From Zhengitettix transpicula (taxonomy: Eukaryota > Arthropoda > Insecta > Orthoptera > Tetrigidae): 64,000 bases of DNA. Shown one piece after another: positions 44,949-54,620 of the stretch. The stretch covers positions 103,749,738 through 103,813,737 of the forward strand of contig CM073593.1 in assembly GCA_037074705.1 (NCBI GenBank), in the 5' to 3' direction. Every line of letters starts with the position of its first letter. Positions within the stretch are counted from its first letter, which is position 1. The position numbers were made by a program, and so were the translations under genes. The notes below the pieces were generated by a model. It worked only from the letters and a program-made list of their open reading frames with translations. It had not been told where the DNA came from and ran no database searches.

Positions 44949-45463
44949 GCGAACTTCCCAGAGAGCTTTGGCGGAGGCTACCTTTGGGGGATGCCTTCAC
45001 ATCTCTCTGGTTTTTTGAACTAAGATTCCCATAAGCCGAGGCACCTCGGCCTGTTTTTAGAGGTGTATGTTCCGGGGTCGCAGACCTTGGGCATACGGTT
45101 AGAGTTGTCCGCTATTCCTATTGGAATAGTCGGCCAGCTGCCTCCTAAACTGGCCAAGACATGGCGAGGGGAAAGCTGCGACCTCACAGCAAACTCCTCT
45201 CCCGCCATCGGAAGGGCGTGGGACAAGTACCAAATGCCCGACCTACCTGATGCAGGTTTTTCTAGGGTTTGTCCTGCATTTCTTTTAGGCGAATGCCGGG
45301 TAGGATCCTTAAATCATAGCCCGGGGGCCCTGGTTACCCTTGGCTACCTTCCTCCACCCTTCCGCATCCCCCCTTTCAAATATCATTCCTATGGTACAAG
45401 AGGGGAGTTGCCACTATGTGGATTACCCTATACATAGCCTGTCTACACCCCCCAAAAAAAATT
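44949..45463 (+). mobile_element. A-family retroposon, plus, near full length
   Basis: Starts AGGCGAACTTCCCAGAG just after the 5' hairpin and ends ATAGCCTGTCTACACCCCCC plus an A-run: the CTGTCTACACC subfamily. The 124-codon frame 45063-45437 is the family shadow frame. Confidence 0.8.
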
Positions 45464-45718
45464 GACTTAAATTGAATCAGAAGACTCCCGACTGTCCTGC
45501 TCGTGACTTATTGGCTTTCGTACTGTCCGGAATGTTGCGAAAAAGAAAATGTCAGTAATTAAAAGGAGAACGACCTTTATTTCCTCCGCGCCCTTCGCTT
45601 CGTTAGTTGTTGATCAGAGACGACAGGAGACGAGCCGAGTCCGTAAATTTAAATTTGGATATCTCAATTGTCTGTTGGATTAAAAAATTGACGAAAATGT
45701 CTCCTCTTTAGGATAATA
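45464..45718. other. No gene seen; short spacer
   Basis: Unremarkable low-copy sequence. Confidence 0.4.
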
Positions 45719-45752
45719 CCTGAAGAAGATACGAACCTGTATCGAAACGTCG
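45719..45752 (+). ncRNA. Hammerhead-like core, perfect 5-bp stem
   Basis: CTGAAGA, A, GATAC, GAACCT, GTATC, GAAACGTCG. GATAC/GTATC pairs perfectly and both conserved blocks are intact, making it one of the best-formed copies. Confidence 0.5.
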
Positions 45753-45846
45753 TTACTCCATAAATAAAAATAAAGGTTTCTGTAAATTGTCATTAACTGA
45801 TTTATTATCATCCAAATTCTTTGCACAACGTCATCCACATCCAGAA

Positions 45847-46330
45847 CTAATCAACATTACAGAGACGCTTCTCACTCCAGCAGTTAACTACAGAAGATAT
45901 TTTTTTTGTAGAATCTCTGACATTGTCTATTTTTTTAAGGAAGTTGAACATTGCACACATAAATACAGCAGAAGTGACCTCACTTGTAAGCTTTCTTGAT
46001 GGGTGCATGTGGTGGGTAATTTCTAGACAGGGCCGGTTTCTGCATAAACTTGATGAAAGTGATATGGTCCATAACATAACCTGGCATAGAGCAAATTCTT
46101 GATTGAGACTCGCAATTCTTCTCCTTAGATACTGCACAATACTCCGTCCATAACTACTTTATTATCTTCATTATCCTTATTCATCTCTGTCTCAACTTCC
46201 TCTCTTACCACTCCATTACCCCTTGTCATCAATTCCTTGACTCCTCAATTAATAACTACCTTTTCATTTACTTCCACAAAATGTCCTCAGAAAAATCTTT
46301 ACTCAATGTGGTGTTTCAAAACTGCCAACT
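45847..46330 (-). pseudogene. Unrecognised decayed coding-like segment
   Basis: Minus strand shows fragments such as VKELMTRGNGVVREE and YVMDHITFIKFMQK in shifting frames with stops, plus a 96-codon frame (45847-46137). The base composition drops in AT relative to its flanks. No family recognised. Confidence 0.2.
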
Positions 46331-47160
46331 AGCTTCCATTGCACCAAGCAAACATTAATTAATAGAGGTGGGAAAAAATCCAAGAATCAATTTAAAGAGT
46401 CAATTCTTATTAAAGAACCATTCTCTAAAATAACTTAGTAGATAGAGTTACGGCATACAGTTCAAGTAGAGAATCAACGTAAATCAAGAAAATAAATACA
46501 TAAAAAATTAAATCCCTTATTAAATATAATTGAATAAAAGACAAACCCGTAAATAATAATGTGGTAGGAGCAACTATAATTGAACACAGAATAAAAAAAT
46601 TCTTGGAACATAGTCGAATATATTAACACCAAGGTTAAAAGTAGATGAAAATTAAGTGGTCCATTAAAAGACAATGACAGTGAAATGTTATTAATAAATC
46701 ACAAATTGGCAATTAAAGGTTAAAAATAGATTTAACTTAATCTCCGATGACAGACTGATAGTAATCAACATAACGACGAAAGAAATATGTATTAATTAGG
46801 AAAATTTTAATAGTTTCCTAACTAATGGAATAAACTTATTAAAAATTTTCGGTGCTTTAAAATTACTTCAAATAATTTAACTTATTGTAATTTTTTTTAA
46901 TGTACCCAGCTTTTAGAAATAATAAATTTGAAAAGGATCGTGAGAATAAATTATTATTAAAATAAATAAAACATTAAAATAAATAAAGCATTGTCTGGAT
47001 CATTATAAATTTTTAGGGAATAAAAAAGTAATGAAATAGTTGAGTGTATTTCCGTGTAACTTCCACTTCTTCTGGGCTTATCAACTCACCCAAATAGATT
47101 AAAACAGCTCTTGTGTGATTTTGGTGGAGGTTAAATAAATTATTTGAACCTATGCTTTGG
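46331..47160. other. No gene seen; AT-rich spacer
   Basis: AT-rich single-copy sequence without internal repeats that I can see. Confidence 0.4.
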
Positions 47161-47166
47161 TTGTTT

Positions 47167-47721
47167 TTATCTATTAACGAATCGTAGTTTGTGGAAGACG
47201 GAATCTGGGGATGAAGTCAGGGAATCTTTGAATAACGTGCAGGTCCTTGGACTCCGGCTCCTGGAATGCATCAGCTTAGATAATCTCGTTTCTACAGTCT
47301 GGTCTCTCGCCTCCAGGACTCCTGTTGTGTCCCATTTATTCCTCTCAGAAGCTGACAGATAAATAACGAGCTCGTGTGTGCACGCAGCATTGTCCGTCAC
47401 CAAAATGGCGATCCGAATTAGAACTGTCCGGACGAACAGGGCGAGGGAGTGAGGCTGACGCACGGGCGAGGAACACGCACGCCACGTGAGGAAATTAGCG
47501 ACTGGGTCAGATGCGGGGGAGGAGATAGGCTTGATTTGTGGACCACCTCTCTCGCCCCCCCCCCTGCCATTGTTTGCGCAGATGAGGGAGCGGAGATAGG
47601 AAGGTTCCTTACGCGGCGCGTCGACAGCCCCCTCGGGACTCGCAGCAACAACGAGCAGGTTATGACGGATGTCGTGTGGTGCGGGGGCGGGGGCGGGGGC
47701 GAGGAACGCCGCCGTCTTCAC
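47167..47721 (-). CDS. Unrecognised 184-codon frame in a GC-rich island
   Basis: It starts MKTAAFLAPAPAPAPHD, where PAPAPAP comes from a GGGGGC repeat. The remainder has no domain, signal peptide or membrane segment that I can identify, and shadow frames of 72-93 codons overlap it on both strands. It is among the longest frames in the window and lies in a GC-rich, single-copy patch with CpG-rich sequence. It could be a chance frame, a first exon or part of a promoter island. No splice sites were resolved. Confidence 0.2.
   Translation of the reverse strand: MKTAAFLAPAPAPAPHDIRHNLLVVAASPEGAVDAPRKEPSYLRSLICANNGRGGGERGGPQIKPISSPASDPVANFLTWRACSSPVRQPHSLALFVRTVLIRIAILVTDNAACTHELVIYLSASERNKWDTTGVLEARDQTVETRLSKLMHSRSRSPRTCTLFKDSLTSSPDSVFHKLRFVNR
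47681..47700 (+). repeat. (GGGGGC)n, G-quadruplex-prone tract
   Basis: Three runs of five G separated by single C. With neighbouring G pairs this could form a G-quadruplex. Confidence 0.6.
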
Positions 47722-48000
47722 ATCGCGTAATCAAGGCGCAGTTAGCAACCCTCCTGCTGCTCCTCCTCTTGCTGAGTGCGCAAAATTAAAAAGCTCTCCT
47801 CTCAGTCTGTTGTCAGAGTCCAGGGGGGTTTTATTGCCTGCTGTAAGGATCACATGTTTCCCATATCCTCACAGTCAACATGCATCATCATCCCTTCCCT
47901 TAAGCAGCAGAGGAAATCGAGCGTCATCAGTTTAATTTTGATTCACTCTTGGCTCCCTGTACCACACAGAGTCATTATTAACCTACATAGATTATATTAA
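47722..48000. other. No gene seen; low-copy spacer
   Basis: GC-moderate sequence downstream of the island. Confidence 0.4.
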
Positions 48001-48135
48001 AATTAATAATAAGAAATATAGCCAAATACGGACAAAATAAATGACACAGCGTTTCTGGAAGCTTTGTTCCTTTCTTCAGGTGCAGAAAAACGTAAAAGCA
48101 AAGAGAGACACAACTGCACGAGTCAGTTGATAGAA
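48001..48135. mobile_element. B-family foldback fragment
   Basis: AATAAGAAATATAGCCAAAT, ACAGCGTTTCTGGAAGC, GACACAACTGCACGAGTCAG. Only one arm is present. Confidence 0.65.
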
Positions 48136-48912
48136 CTCCAAAGATTTCAGGGAAAGAAAAATAAGTGAACGGGGGGGTGGGGAAACTGAATAAATATTTT
48201 TTATACTGAATGTAGTGACGCATCCACAAGTTACCGTCATTAAATACCAGTCAGAGCATTTCTTAGCACGACGCTTGACCACATACTCCCTCTGTGATTG
48301 TAGCACAAATGCTTCTCAATTTATTTTGTAGAGGGTGGACGCCAATGTAGTCGAGTCTTCCCTCCGGTTTTTTTTTTTTTCAATAAACGACATTCTTCAG
48401 GTTCCCCCACGGGCAAACATCTGCGGATGCTAAATCACGAGAACGTTCAGTGGGGGGAGGCCTTTGGTAGGGGGTGCGGGGGTGGGGAAGATCTAAACTG
48501 CTTCTTCCCCGTGCCTACAAATTCTCATCCAGATCAGGGGCTGACGTATTTGTAGCTGTCACTCTTGTTGAAAATAAGAAGAAAAAATATTTCCCATCAG
48601 AAATTTGGGACTTTCAAAGATTCATTTTCCAGCAGGTGAGCGCAGTCGATGACCTGGTGCTTTCCATGAAAATGGAATACCCGAATAATCTAAGTAATAA
48701 CTTACTTTACCCAGATCTATTGAAAATCATTGCTTAAATAAGTTCCACTTGTTTTACTTCCCCTGACCAAAAATAAGTCTGCGCCAATCACCTACTGGAA
48801 AAACCAAACAATTATAATTCTCATCAAAATAATAAAATAACTTCCATCCGAGGCTGAAGAGGGCCTCTCGGCAATGGACTCTGGTCCTTGAGCAAATAAT
48901 TATAATATCCTT
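48136..48912. other. Spacer; contains fragment of pyrimidine-rich foldback arm
   Basis: 48668-48735 (AATGGAATACCCGAATAATC, TAATAACTTACTTTACCC) matches the arm of the element at 31190. The 87-codon frame 48474-48737 covers it. G-rich tract at 48448-48490. Confidence 0.45.
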
Positions 48913-48971
48913 AGGTGATGGCGTCATCGCGAATAATTCACCACTGAGGTCTGACTTTCCCTTGCACAGTC
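48913..48971. repeat. Large inverted repeat, outer part of left arm
   Basis: GCGTCATCGCG, ATTCACC, CTGAGGTCTGACTTTCCC, TTGCACAGTCAG matches, inverted, 50880-50937. It is separated from the inner part of the arm by two retroposons. Confidence 0.8.
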
Positions 48972-49105
48972 AGCCCGGGGGCCCTAGTAACCCTTGGCTA
49001 CCTTCCTCTACCCTTCCGCACCCCCCCTTTCAAATCCCTTCCTATGCTATTAAAGGGGAGTTGCCCAGTGTGGATCACCCTCATCAAGCCTGTTTCCCTA
49101 AAAAA
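48972..49105 (+). mobile_element. A-family retroposon 3' end, plus
   Basis: Runs from CCCGGGGGCCCTAGTAACCC to the A-run after CCTGTTTCCCTA. A 5'-truncated insertion into the left arm of the inverted repeat. Confidence 0.8.
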
Positions 49106-49119
49106 AATAATATTCGTAT
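49106..49119. repeat. 14-bp target-site duplication, left
   Basis: AATAATATTCGTAT, repeated at 49655-49668, flanks the next retroposon. The A's may partly belong to poly(A). Confidence 0.8.
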
Positions 49120-49654
49120 CTGATAAGGCCTCCGAGGGCTATTCTCTCGCAGCCAGAACCTTGTAGGAGAGACACGAAGGGGCTACCTTTGGGGATGCCT
49201 TTTCCACTCCGTTTTTGAACTAAGGTTCCCACAAGCCGAGGCACCTCAGCCTCTTCTGAGAGGTGTATGTTCCTGGAGTCACAGACCTTGGGCATACGGT
49301 AAGAGTTGTTCTCTGTTCCCATTGGAACAGTTGGCCAGCTGCCTCCTAAACTGGTCGAGGTACGGAGAAGGGAATGCTGCGTTCCTACAGCAAACTCTTC
49401 TCCTGCTATGGGAAGGGCGTGGGACAAGTACCCAATGCCCGACCTACCTGATGCAGGTTTTTCTAGGGTTTTACCTGCATTACTTTTAGGCGAATGCCGG
49501 GTAGGATCCTTAAACTATAGCCCGGGGGCCCCAGTTAACCCTTGTCTACCTTCCTCTACCCTTCCGCATCCCCCGTTTCAAATCCCTTCCTATGCTATTA
49601 AAGAGGAGTTGTCACCATGTGGATTACCCTCATGTAGTCTGTTACCCCAAAAAA
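49120..49654 (+). mobile_element. A-family retroposon, plus, full length with TSD
   Basis: Starts CTGATAAGGCCTCCGAGGGC and ends GTAGTCTGTTACCCC plus an A-run. Flanked by an exact 14-bp duplication, direct evidence that the family moves by target-primed reverse transcription. Its 117-codon frame 49306-49659 is the shadow frame. Confidence 0.85.
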
Positions 49655-49668
49655 AATAATATTCGTAT
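49655..49668. repeat. 14-bp target-site duplication, right
   Basis: Exact repeat of 49106-49119. Confidence 0.8.
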
Positions 49669-49921
49669 TATTTATTCATGAACCTTTACGGACGTAAAAA
49701 TAATTATCCAATATAATATTTAATTGTGGACGAATCTGTGTTTGAAACGTCTAGAAATTGTAATAGACAATTGTTTCCCCGAAAACTGCGAGTCTCATTC
49801 GTCTCTCGTTAAATCAACCCTCGTAATCAGCGGCCGAAGCGTGTCTGGTCGTTTCGTTACTGAAGACGTTTTAACTTCGGCCTTCGTTTTGCTCCCAGTT
49901 TCCGAGTCTTGGTCCTCCACC
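49662..49921. repeat. Large inverted repeat, inner left arm
   Basis: From TTCGTATTATTTATTCATGA through GAGGGTTGATTT-complement to CCGAGTCTTGGTC. Its inverse lies at 50575-50845, about 90% alike by eye. It generates the near-identical frames at 49724-49969 (+) and 50520-50768 (-), which are not evidence of a gene. Confidence 0.85.
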
Positions 49922-50574
49922 GCTGACGTTGTTTCAGGCTCAGCGAGTCGGGTGAAGATCCATTTTTGAAGAGTTTTGGAACGTGGAAATCACCAAGGAG
50001 CAGGATCGTCCAATTTTTAAAACGCGGATCAAAGTAGTCCAACGATGATGTAGTTTCCCTCTCCCTCTTTTATTATCGGCTCGGCTTGTGTTCAAGAAGA
50101 CGTAAATCTCATACCAGTCCCGTCTTCCTCCTACACTTTACAACGAACTTGAAACACCCCCTAATGGTCTCTGTCAATACGCCTTCGCGAGAGGACATCT
50201 CGAGTCTTCCATTTTGTTTCGTTATTTTATTTTTCCTCCGTCCGTGATCTCCCCGTCCCCTCGTCTCATCCAGTGACTTCCAACCCCCCACTCCTCCTCT
50301 CTCTGTTTTCTTGGCCAAGTAGTCGATCCTTGGGTGAAGCGCTGTTAGCTCGAGTGAGTGCACAGTAATTTTTTTTTTATTATTTCTTTCCTCGTGGGGG
50401 GGTTGCCAGAGCCAAGCCTCGCCTCTCCGGCGGCCGCTAATTGAGTTAGGCGCGAGTTGTATGTAGATTCCTCTCGCACAACAACACTTCTTCTGGCCGA
50501 GAATCAAATTACCAGTACTTTAATGAAACAGAACGCAATTAGGCGCCGCTCTCGACTCGACTCGACTCGACGAG
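49922..50574. other. Unique centre of the inverted repeat
   Basis: About 650 bp of single-copy sequence. A 132-codon minus frame (50109-50507) is K/R/G-rich without domain. A (CGACT)n run lies at 50554-50572. Confidence 0.45.
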
Positions 50575-50937
50575 GACGACCAAGACTCGGAAACTGGGAG
50601 AAAAACGAAGGCCGAAGTTAAAACCTCTTCAGTAACGAAACGACCAGACACGCATCGGCCGCTGATTACGAGGGTTGATTTAACGAGAGACGAATGAGAC
50701 TCGCAGATTGCGGGGAAACAATTTTCTATTACTATTTCTACACGTTTCAAACCCAGATTCCTGCACAATTAAATATTATTTTGGATAATTATTTTTACAT
50801 TGTAAAGGTTCATGAATAAATAATACGAACATGAAAAATGTGTAATATTTTTTCTTTATTTAATATTTTATTCTGACTATGCAAGGGAAAGTCAGACCTC
50901 AGAGGTGAATGATCCGCGATGACGTCAGGATTTTTTT
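50575..50937. repeat. Large inverted repeat, right arm (uninterrupted)
   Basis: Continuous inverse of 49662-49921 plus 48913-48971. It lacks both retroposons, so it represents the arm before insertion. Confidence 0.85.
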
Positions 50938-51376
50938 GACGGGTGGTGGTTGGGAGGAGGTGAAAGTTTTTCTTTGAGAATGAGATGTGACGTCATTAAG
51001 GTTTATACGGTATCTCCCTTCATTACTACTTTATTTTATTTTATCTTTGGTGCTTTCTTAGATGTTAAATAAAAGAAAGTATGATATTCCGGTGATTATA
51101 TTTGTGTCTCGAGTTACATTTCATTCGTTTCGGATAATTTTAGAATGCTACAACGAGAGCCTTGTGGAGTATTAATCTCATAATCATACTATAAAGGCCA
51201 AACGTGTCTTGTAAGTAACCAGAACTGTCGACAGAGGCTCTAGTTGTTGCCTTAAAATTTTTTCCCGTATTCCTACGACACCTCTTCTTCTTCTCCAAAA
51301 GAGAACATTTATATTAACCTTTAAATAAGAAAAACCTGACCCCCCCCCCAATTTTATTCATATTAACAAAAGAAAA
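50938..51376. other. No gene seen; low-copy spacer
   Basis: Unremarkable, with a C-run at 51342-51350. Confidence 0.4.
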
Positions 51377-52145
51377 AGGGCAAAAATTTAAGTCGATAAC
51401 ATTGAAGATCGATTAAAAAAATAAAATGGCAAAAATTAAAGTCGATAACATTGTAGATCAATTAAAAAAATAAAATGGCAAAAATTGAAGTCGATAACAT
51501 TGTAGATCGATTAAAAAAAAATATGGCAAAAATTAAAGTCGATTACGTTGTAGATCGATTAAAAAAATAAAATGGCAAAAATTGAAGTCAATAACATTGT
51601 AGATCGATTAAATAAATAAAATGGCAAAAATTGAAGTCTATAACATTGTAGATCTATTAAAAAAATAAAAAGGCAAAAATTGAAGTCGATATCATTGTAG
51701 ATCGATTAAAAAATAAAATGGCAAAAATTAAAGTCAATAAGATTGTAGATCGATTAAAAAAAATAATATGGCAAAAATTAAAGTCGATAGCGTTGTAGAT
51801 CGATTAAAAAAATAAAATGGCAAAAATTAAAGTTGATAACATTGTAGATCGATTAAATAAATAAAATGGCAAAAATTGAAGTCTATAACATTGTAGATCT
51901 ATTAAAAAAATAAAAAGGCAAAAATTGAAGTCGATAACATTGTAGATCGATTAAAAAAATAAAATGGCAAAAATTATAGCCGATAGCGTTGTAGATCGAT
52001 TAAAAAAATAAAATGGCAAAAATTAAAGTTGATAACATTGTAAATCGATTAAAAAAATGGCAATAATTGAAGTCGATAACGTTGTAGATCGATTAAAAAA
52101 AATAATATGGCAAAAATTGAAGTCGATAATGTTGTATATCAATTA
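51377..52145 (+). repeat. 49-bp minisatellite, 16 units, 245-bp higher-order repeat
   Basis: GGCAAAAATT starts units at 51379, 51428, 51477, 51525, 51574, 51623, 51672, 51720, 51770, 51819, 51868, 51917, 51965, 52014, 52059 (CAATAATT variant) and 52109. Each carries AAGTCGATAACATTGTAGAT and CGATTAAAAAAATAAAATG. Five-unit blocks of 245 bp repeat: units at 51525, 51623 and 51672 match those at 51770, 51868 and 51917. No coding; the frame is broken in each unit. Confidence 0.9.
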
Positions 52146-52470
52146 GATTATTTGACAGTCGAAGAACGATAATATTTTAGATTTATTAAATTTTATATAC
52201 TGAATACATCGACAAACATTTCACGACTAAAGGATTGACAGGTTATTAAATTTTCTCGCACAGTTTGGAAAAAAGAAGTCCGAGGCACATTTTGATTCAA
52301 AAATATTGGAAGACTGTATAAATGTATGGCTGAGTTACCAGTATAAGTAATATCCATAGTTTATTTATTTAGAAACAAACTATAATAAAAATAATTTAAT
52401 TTTCAACTGTTATATTAATAAAATAAATAAACATCCTTTCCAGACGTTTCAAAATATTTTATTGAACACT
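52146..52470. other. No gene seen; AT-rich spacer
   Basis: AT-rich single-copy sequence. Confidence 0.4.
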
Positions 52471-52473
52471 TTT

Positions 52474-52508
52474 ACGACGTTTCGACACGGTTTCGTACTT
52501 TCCTCAGA
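52474..52508 (-). ncRNA. Hammerhead-like core motif
   Basis: Minus strand: CTGAGGA, A, AGTAC, GAAACC, GTGTC, GAAACGTCG. Stem GTAC/GTGT-type with wobbles. Same subfamily as 34943 and 45719 (GAAACGTCGT). Confidence 0.4.
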
Positions 52509-52671
52509 TTATGTTACTCCGGTAAACTATTTTTTAAAAAAACAAGTATAAATCTGTAACTTTTATTTCAAAAAAATTTATATATTTATGACTTTTAACA
52601 TTTATTATTAATTTGAAAGAAAATTGAAAATTTATGCTTTAGATTTATTAGAAGAATGAGAAGAAATGTAT

Positions 52672-52997
52672 ACGGTAAATTAATGAATACGAAAGATAGC
52701 CAATTCAGACCAAAAATATAAATACCATACAACGTTTCTGGGATCCTTGTTCCTTTCGTCACGTGCTAAAACGAGCCTAGAGAAATGCAGTTAAATAATA
52801 ATTGATGTAAACTGTTTTTAGGAGTCGCTAATGACTGCTATTGTTAATGGGACAATAAATTGTATATAAGAAAAGTGCAGTTGTGTTTCTCTCGGTCTTC
52901 TTAGCACCTGACGAATGGAACAAGGAAACGTTGTGTGGTATTTACATTACCTTTTTGTCTGAATTGGCTATCTTTCGTATTCATCAATATTTTAATT
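52672..52997. mobile_element. B-family foldback element with unique centre
   Basis: The left end AATGAATACGAAAGATAGCC, ACAACGTTTCTGGGATCC and the inverse CTGAATTGGCTATCTTTCG, TATTCATC at the right end delimit a ~320-bp element. Arms of about 110 bp flank a centre with ATTGATGTAAACTG. No coding. Confidence 0.8.
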
Positions 52998-53748
52998 TTT
53001 CTATAAACCTGTCTTTGAAGCTGCAGTTCCATCACGCGTGGTGACCTCTGTTATTCCATTGGTCAGTTAATTGGTTGTAAGGCAAGGATTTTTTTCCCCT
53101 CGAGCAACGCTTATTTTCTCTCTGTTTCTCCGTCTATAGTTACGATGGCCACCCTCGATGACAAGCTTGCAAGTGTTTGATGAGTTGAGGGAGGGGGAGG
53201 GGGAGGGAGAAATCTGTCTGTCGAGGGAGATAAGTTTCCGCCTTTCCGCGAGCCCGTCAACTCCGGAATCAATAAGAAGGGCATAAGAACGTGTTTATCC
53301 TTCCTCCTTATTTACGACAGGGCGAGCGCCCGTCTCCTTCGCTCTTCCTCTTCCCTTTGTTCGCAGACTTTCTGCAGAGAACGCTCACTTATCTCTCCGT
53401 GTACAGACGATCGCAGGTTCGCGTGTCGACCAATCCCCTTAACAATTCATTTCGTGGTCGACGGCGTGGAATAAGTTCTCTAGCCAGCCAAGATGGCGAC
53501 GACGCCTCCCCGAGGAAGGGATTAACCTCACGGCTCGGGAAGGCTGAATAAATTCCCTCCTGGGCTGCTGTCCTGTCAGGTAACGTTCATTAATCGGCTC
53601 GACAAAGGCCACTGAATAATGCAGCTGCGGTGTCCGCGTGTCAACGCCAGGCGAGCTTCTCATCTCAAGTAGGACGAGTCGAAAAATCGTTGCTTCCTTC
53701 CGTCTGTGACGTGTGTAAGACTGACGTGAATTAAGACGAGTTGAAGAA
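52998..53748. other. No gene recognised; low-copy GC-balanced region
   Basis: 53040-53740 is complex, with frames on both strands (86 and 107 codons) lacking domains and a GGGGGA run at 53190-53208. Confidence 0.35.
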
Positions 53749-53930
53749 TGTTCCGGGGTCACAGACCCCGTTGGATCAGTCGGCCAGCTGCCTTGAAAAC
53801 AGCTCCAAGACAGCCGGAAGGAGGTGAGACAGGAGTACAGGTTTTCCCTGCATCACAGTTAGACGAACGCAGGTCAGGATCCTTAAACTATATCCAGAGG
53901 ACCCTAGTGATCCCTCATTTCTATTTCTCC
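53749..53930 (+). mobile_element. A-family retroposon fragment, plus, diverged
   Basis: TTCCGGGGTCACAGACC, TCAGTCGGCCAGCTGCC, CAGGTTTTCCCTGCATCAC and AGGATCCTTAAACTAT are recognisable. Ends before the 3' tail. Confidence 0.7.
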
Positions 53931-54620
53931 CTTCTCGCGTAATTCTGAATTGTGGCTCTTCTTGTCCTGTCGTACTTTGGGCAGTCGTAGAGGACAGCCT
54001 TGCATACGTCACATGTAGGTTGCGGTGATCTTGAGAATAGAGAAACGAGTACGTGGAGAGTTCTTCTTAACCTAGCAACAACCCCCTGCTGTCTCCGTGA
54101 CTGATTCACAGCGTAGGATAATTCCTTGAAGTTGTCGAATTTTATGTTGAAAAATCCCTTCATTTCTTCCTCTTCTACACATGTACCATTTTTCCTCCCA
54201 GTCTTTAAAGCATATTGGACTGTTGTTTTTATTCTTTTTGTTGAGAAGCAACCGTCTTTGCACTTTTGTTCGCCCTTTCGTTACCCTCTATTCATCTGTG
54301 TTCTGGCATCCATCCTATCATTACCTTATTATTGTTATTTAGAATATAGCCAAAAAGTTTTCTCTGATTTTATTGACGGTACCATTCCATATATTTTGGT
54401 CGGTTATAGTATTTATTGCTGCCAGAGAATCTGTTAGGATTAAATTATTTTTGTTTGGTTCTTCCATGCATCGTATTGTTGTCATATATGTGGCATATGT
54501 TTCCTCCGCTGTAGTTATAGATGCGTTGTTATTTATGCAAACTCGTCGGAAACTGTGGCTCATCCAACTACTTGGCAGGTTGTTGACGCAGCCGTTGTAT
54601 TGTTTGTGTGTTGGTACTTA
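53925..54620 (-). pseudogene. Decayed Jockey/I-like LINE: RNase H domain and CCHC tail
   Basis: Minus strand in order: SFRRVCINNNASITTAEE (RNase H active-site Glu region), ILTDSLAAI (active-site Asp, TDS), then in other frames GWMPEHR*IEGNERANKSAK, and finally RLRRTLHVLVSLFSRSPQPT with CDVC...LYDCPKYDRTRR. These are the ordered blocks of RNase H (AE, TDS, GNE-x-AD) followed by the Cys/His tail seen at 42315. The terminal GNERAD Asp is Asn here, a stop replaces one residue, and at least two frameshifts are present, so it is inactive. The intact enzyme would degrade RNA in RNA-DNA hybrids during reverse transcription. RT is not seen upstream. Confidence 0.75.

Noticed and set aside
49724..50768. 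Two near-identical ~82-codon frames on opposite strands suggesting a duplicated gene
   Set aside because: They lie in the two arms of an inverted repeat and have no domain; similarity is explained by the DNA repeat.
51377..52145. CRISPR array
   Set aside because: Units are contiguous 49-bp repeats without unique spacers, in eukaryotic-type DNA.
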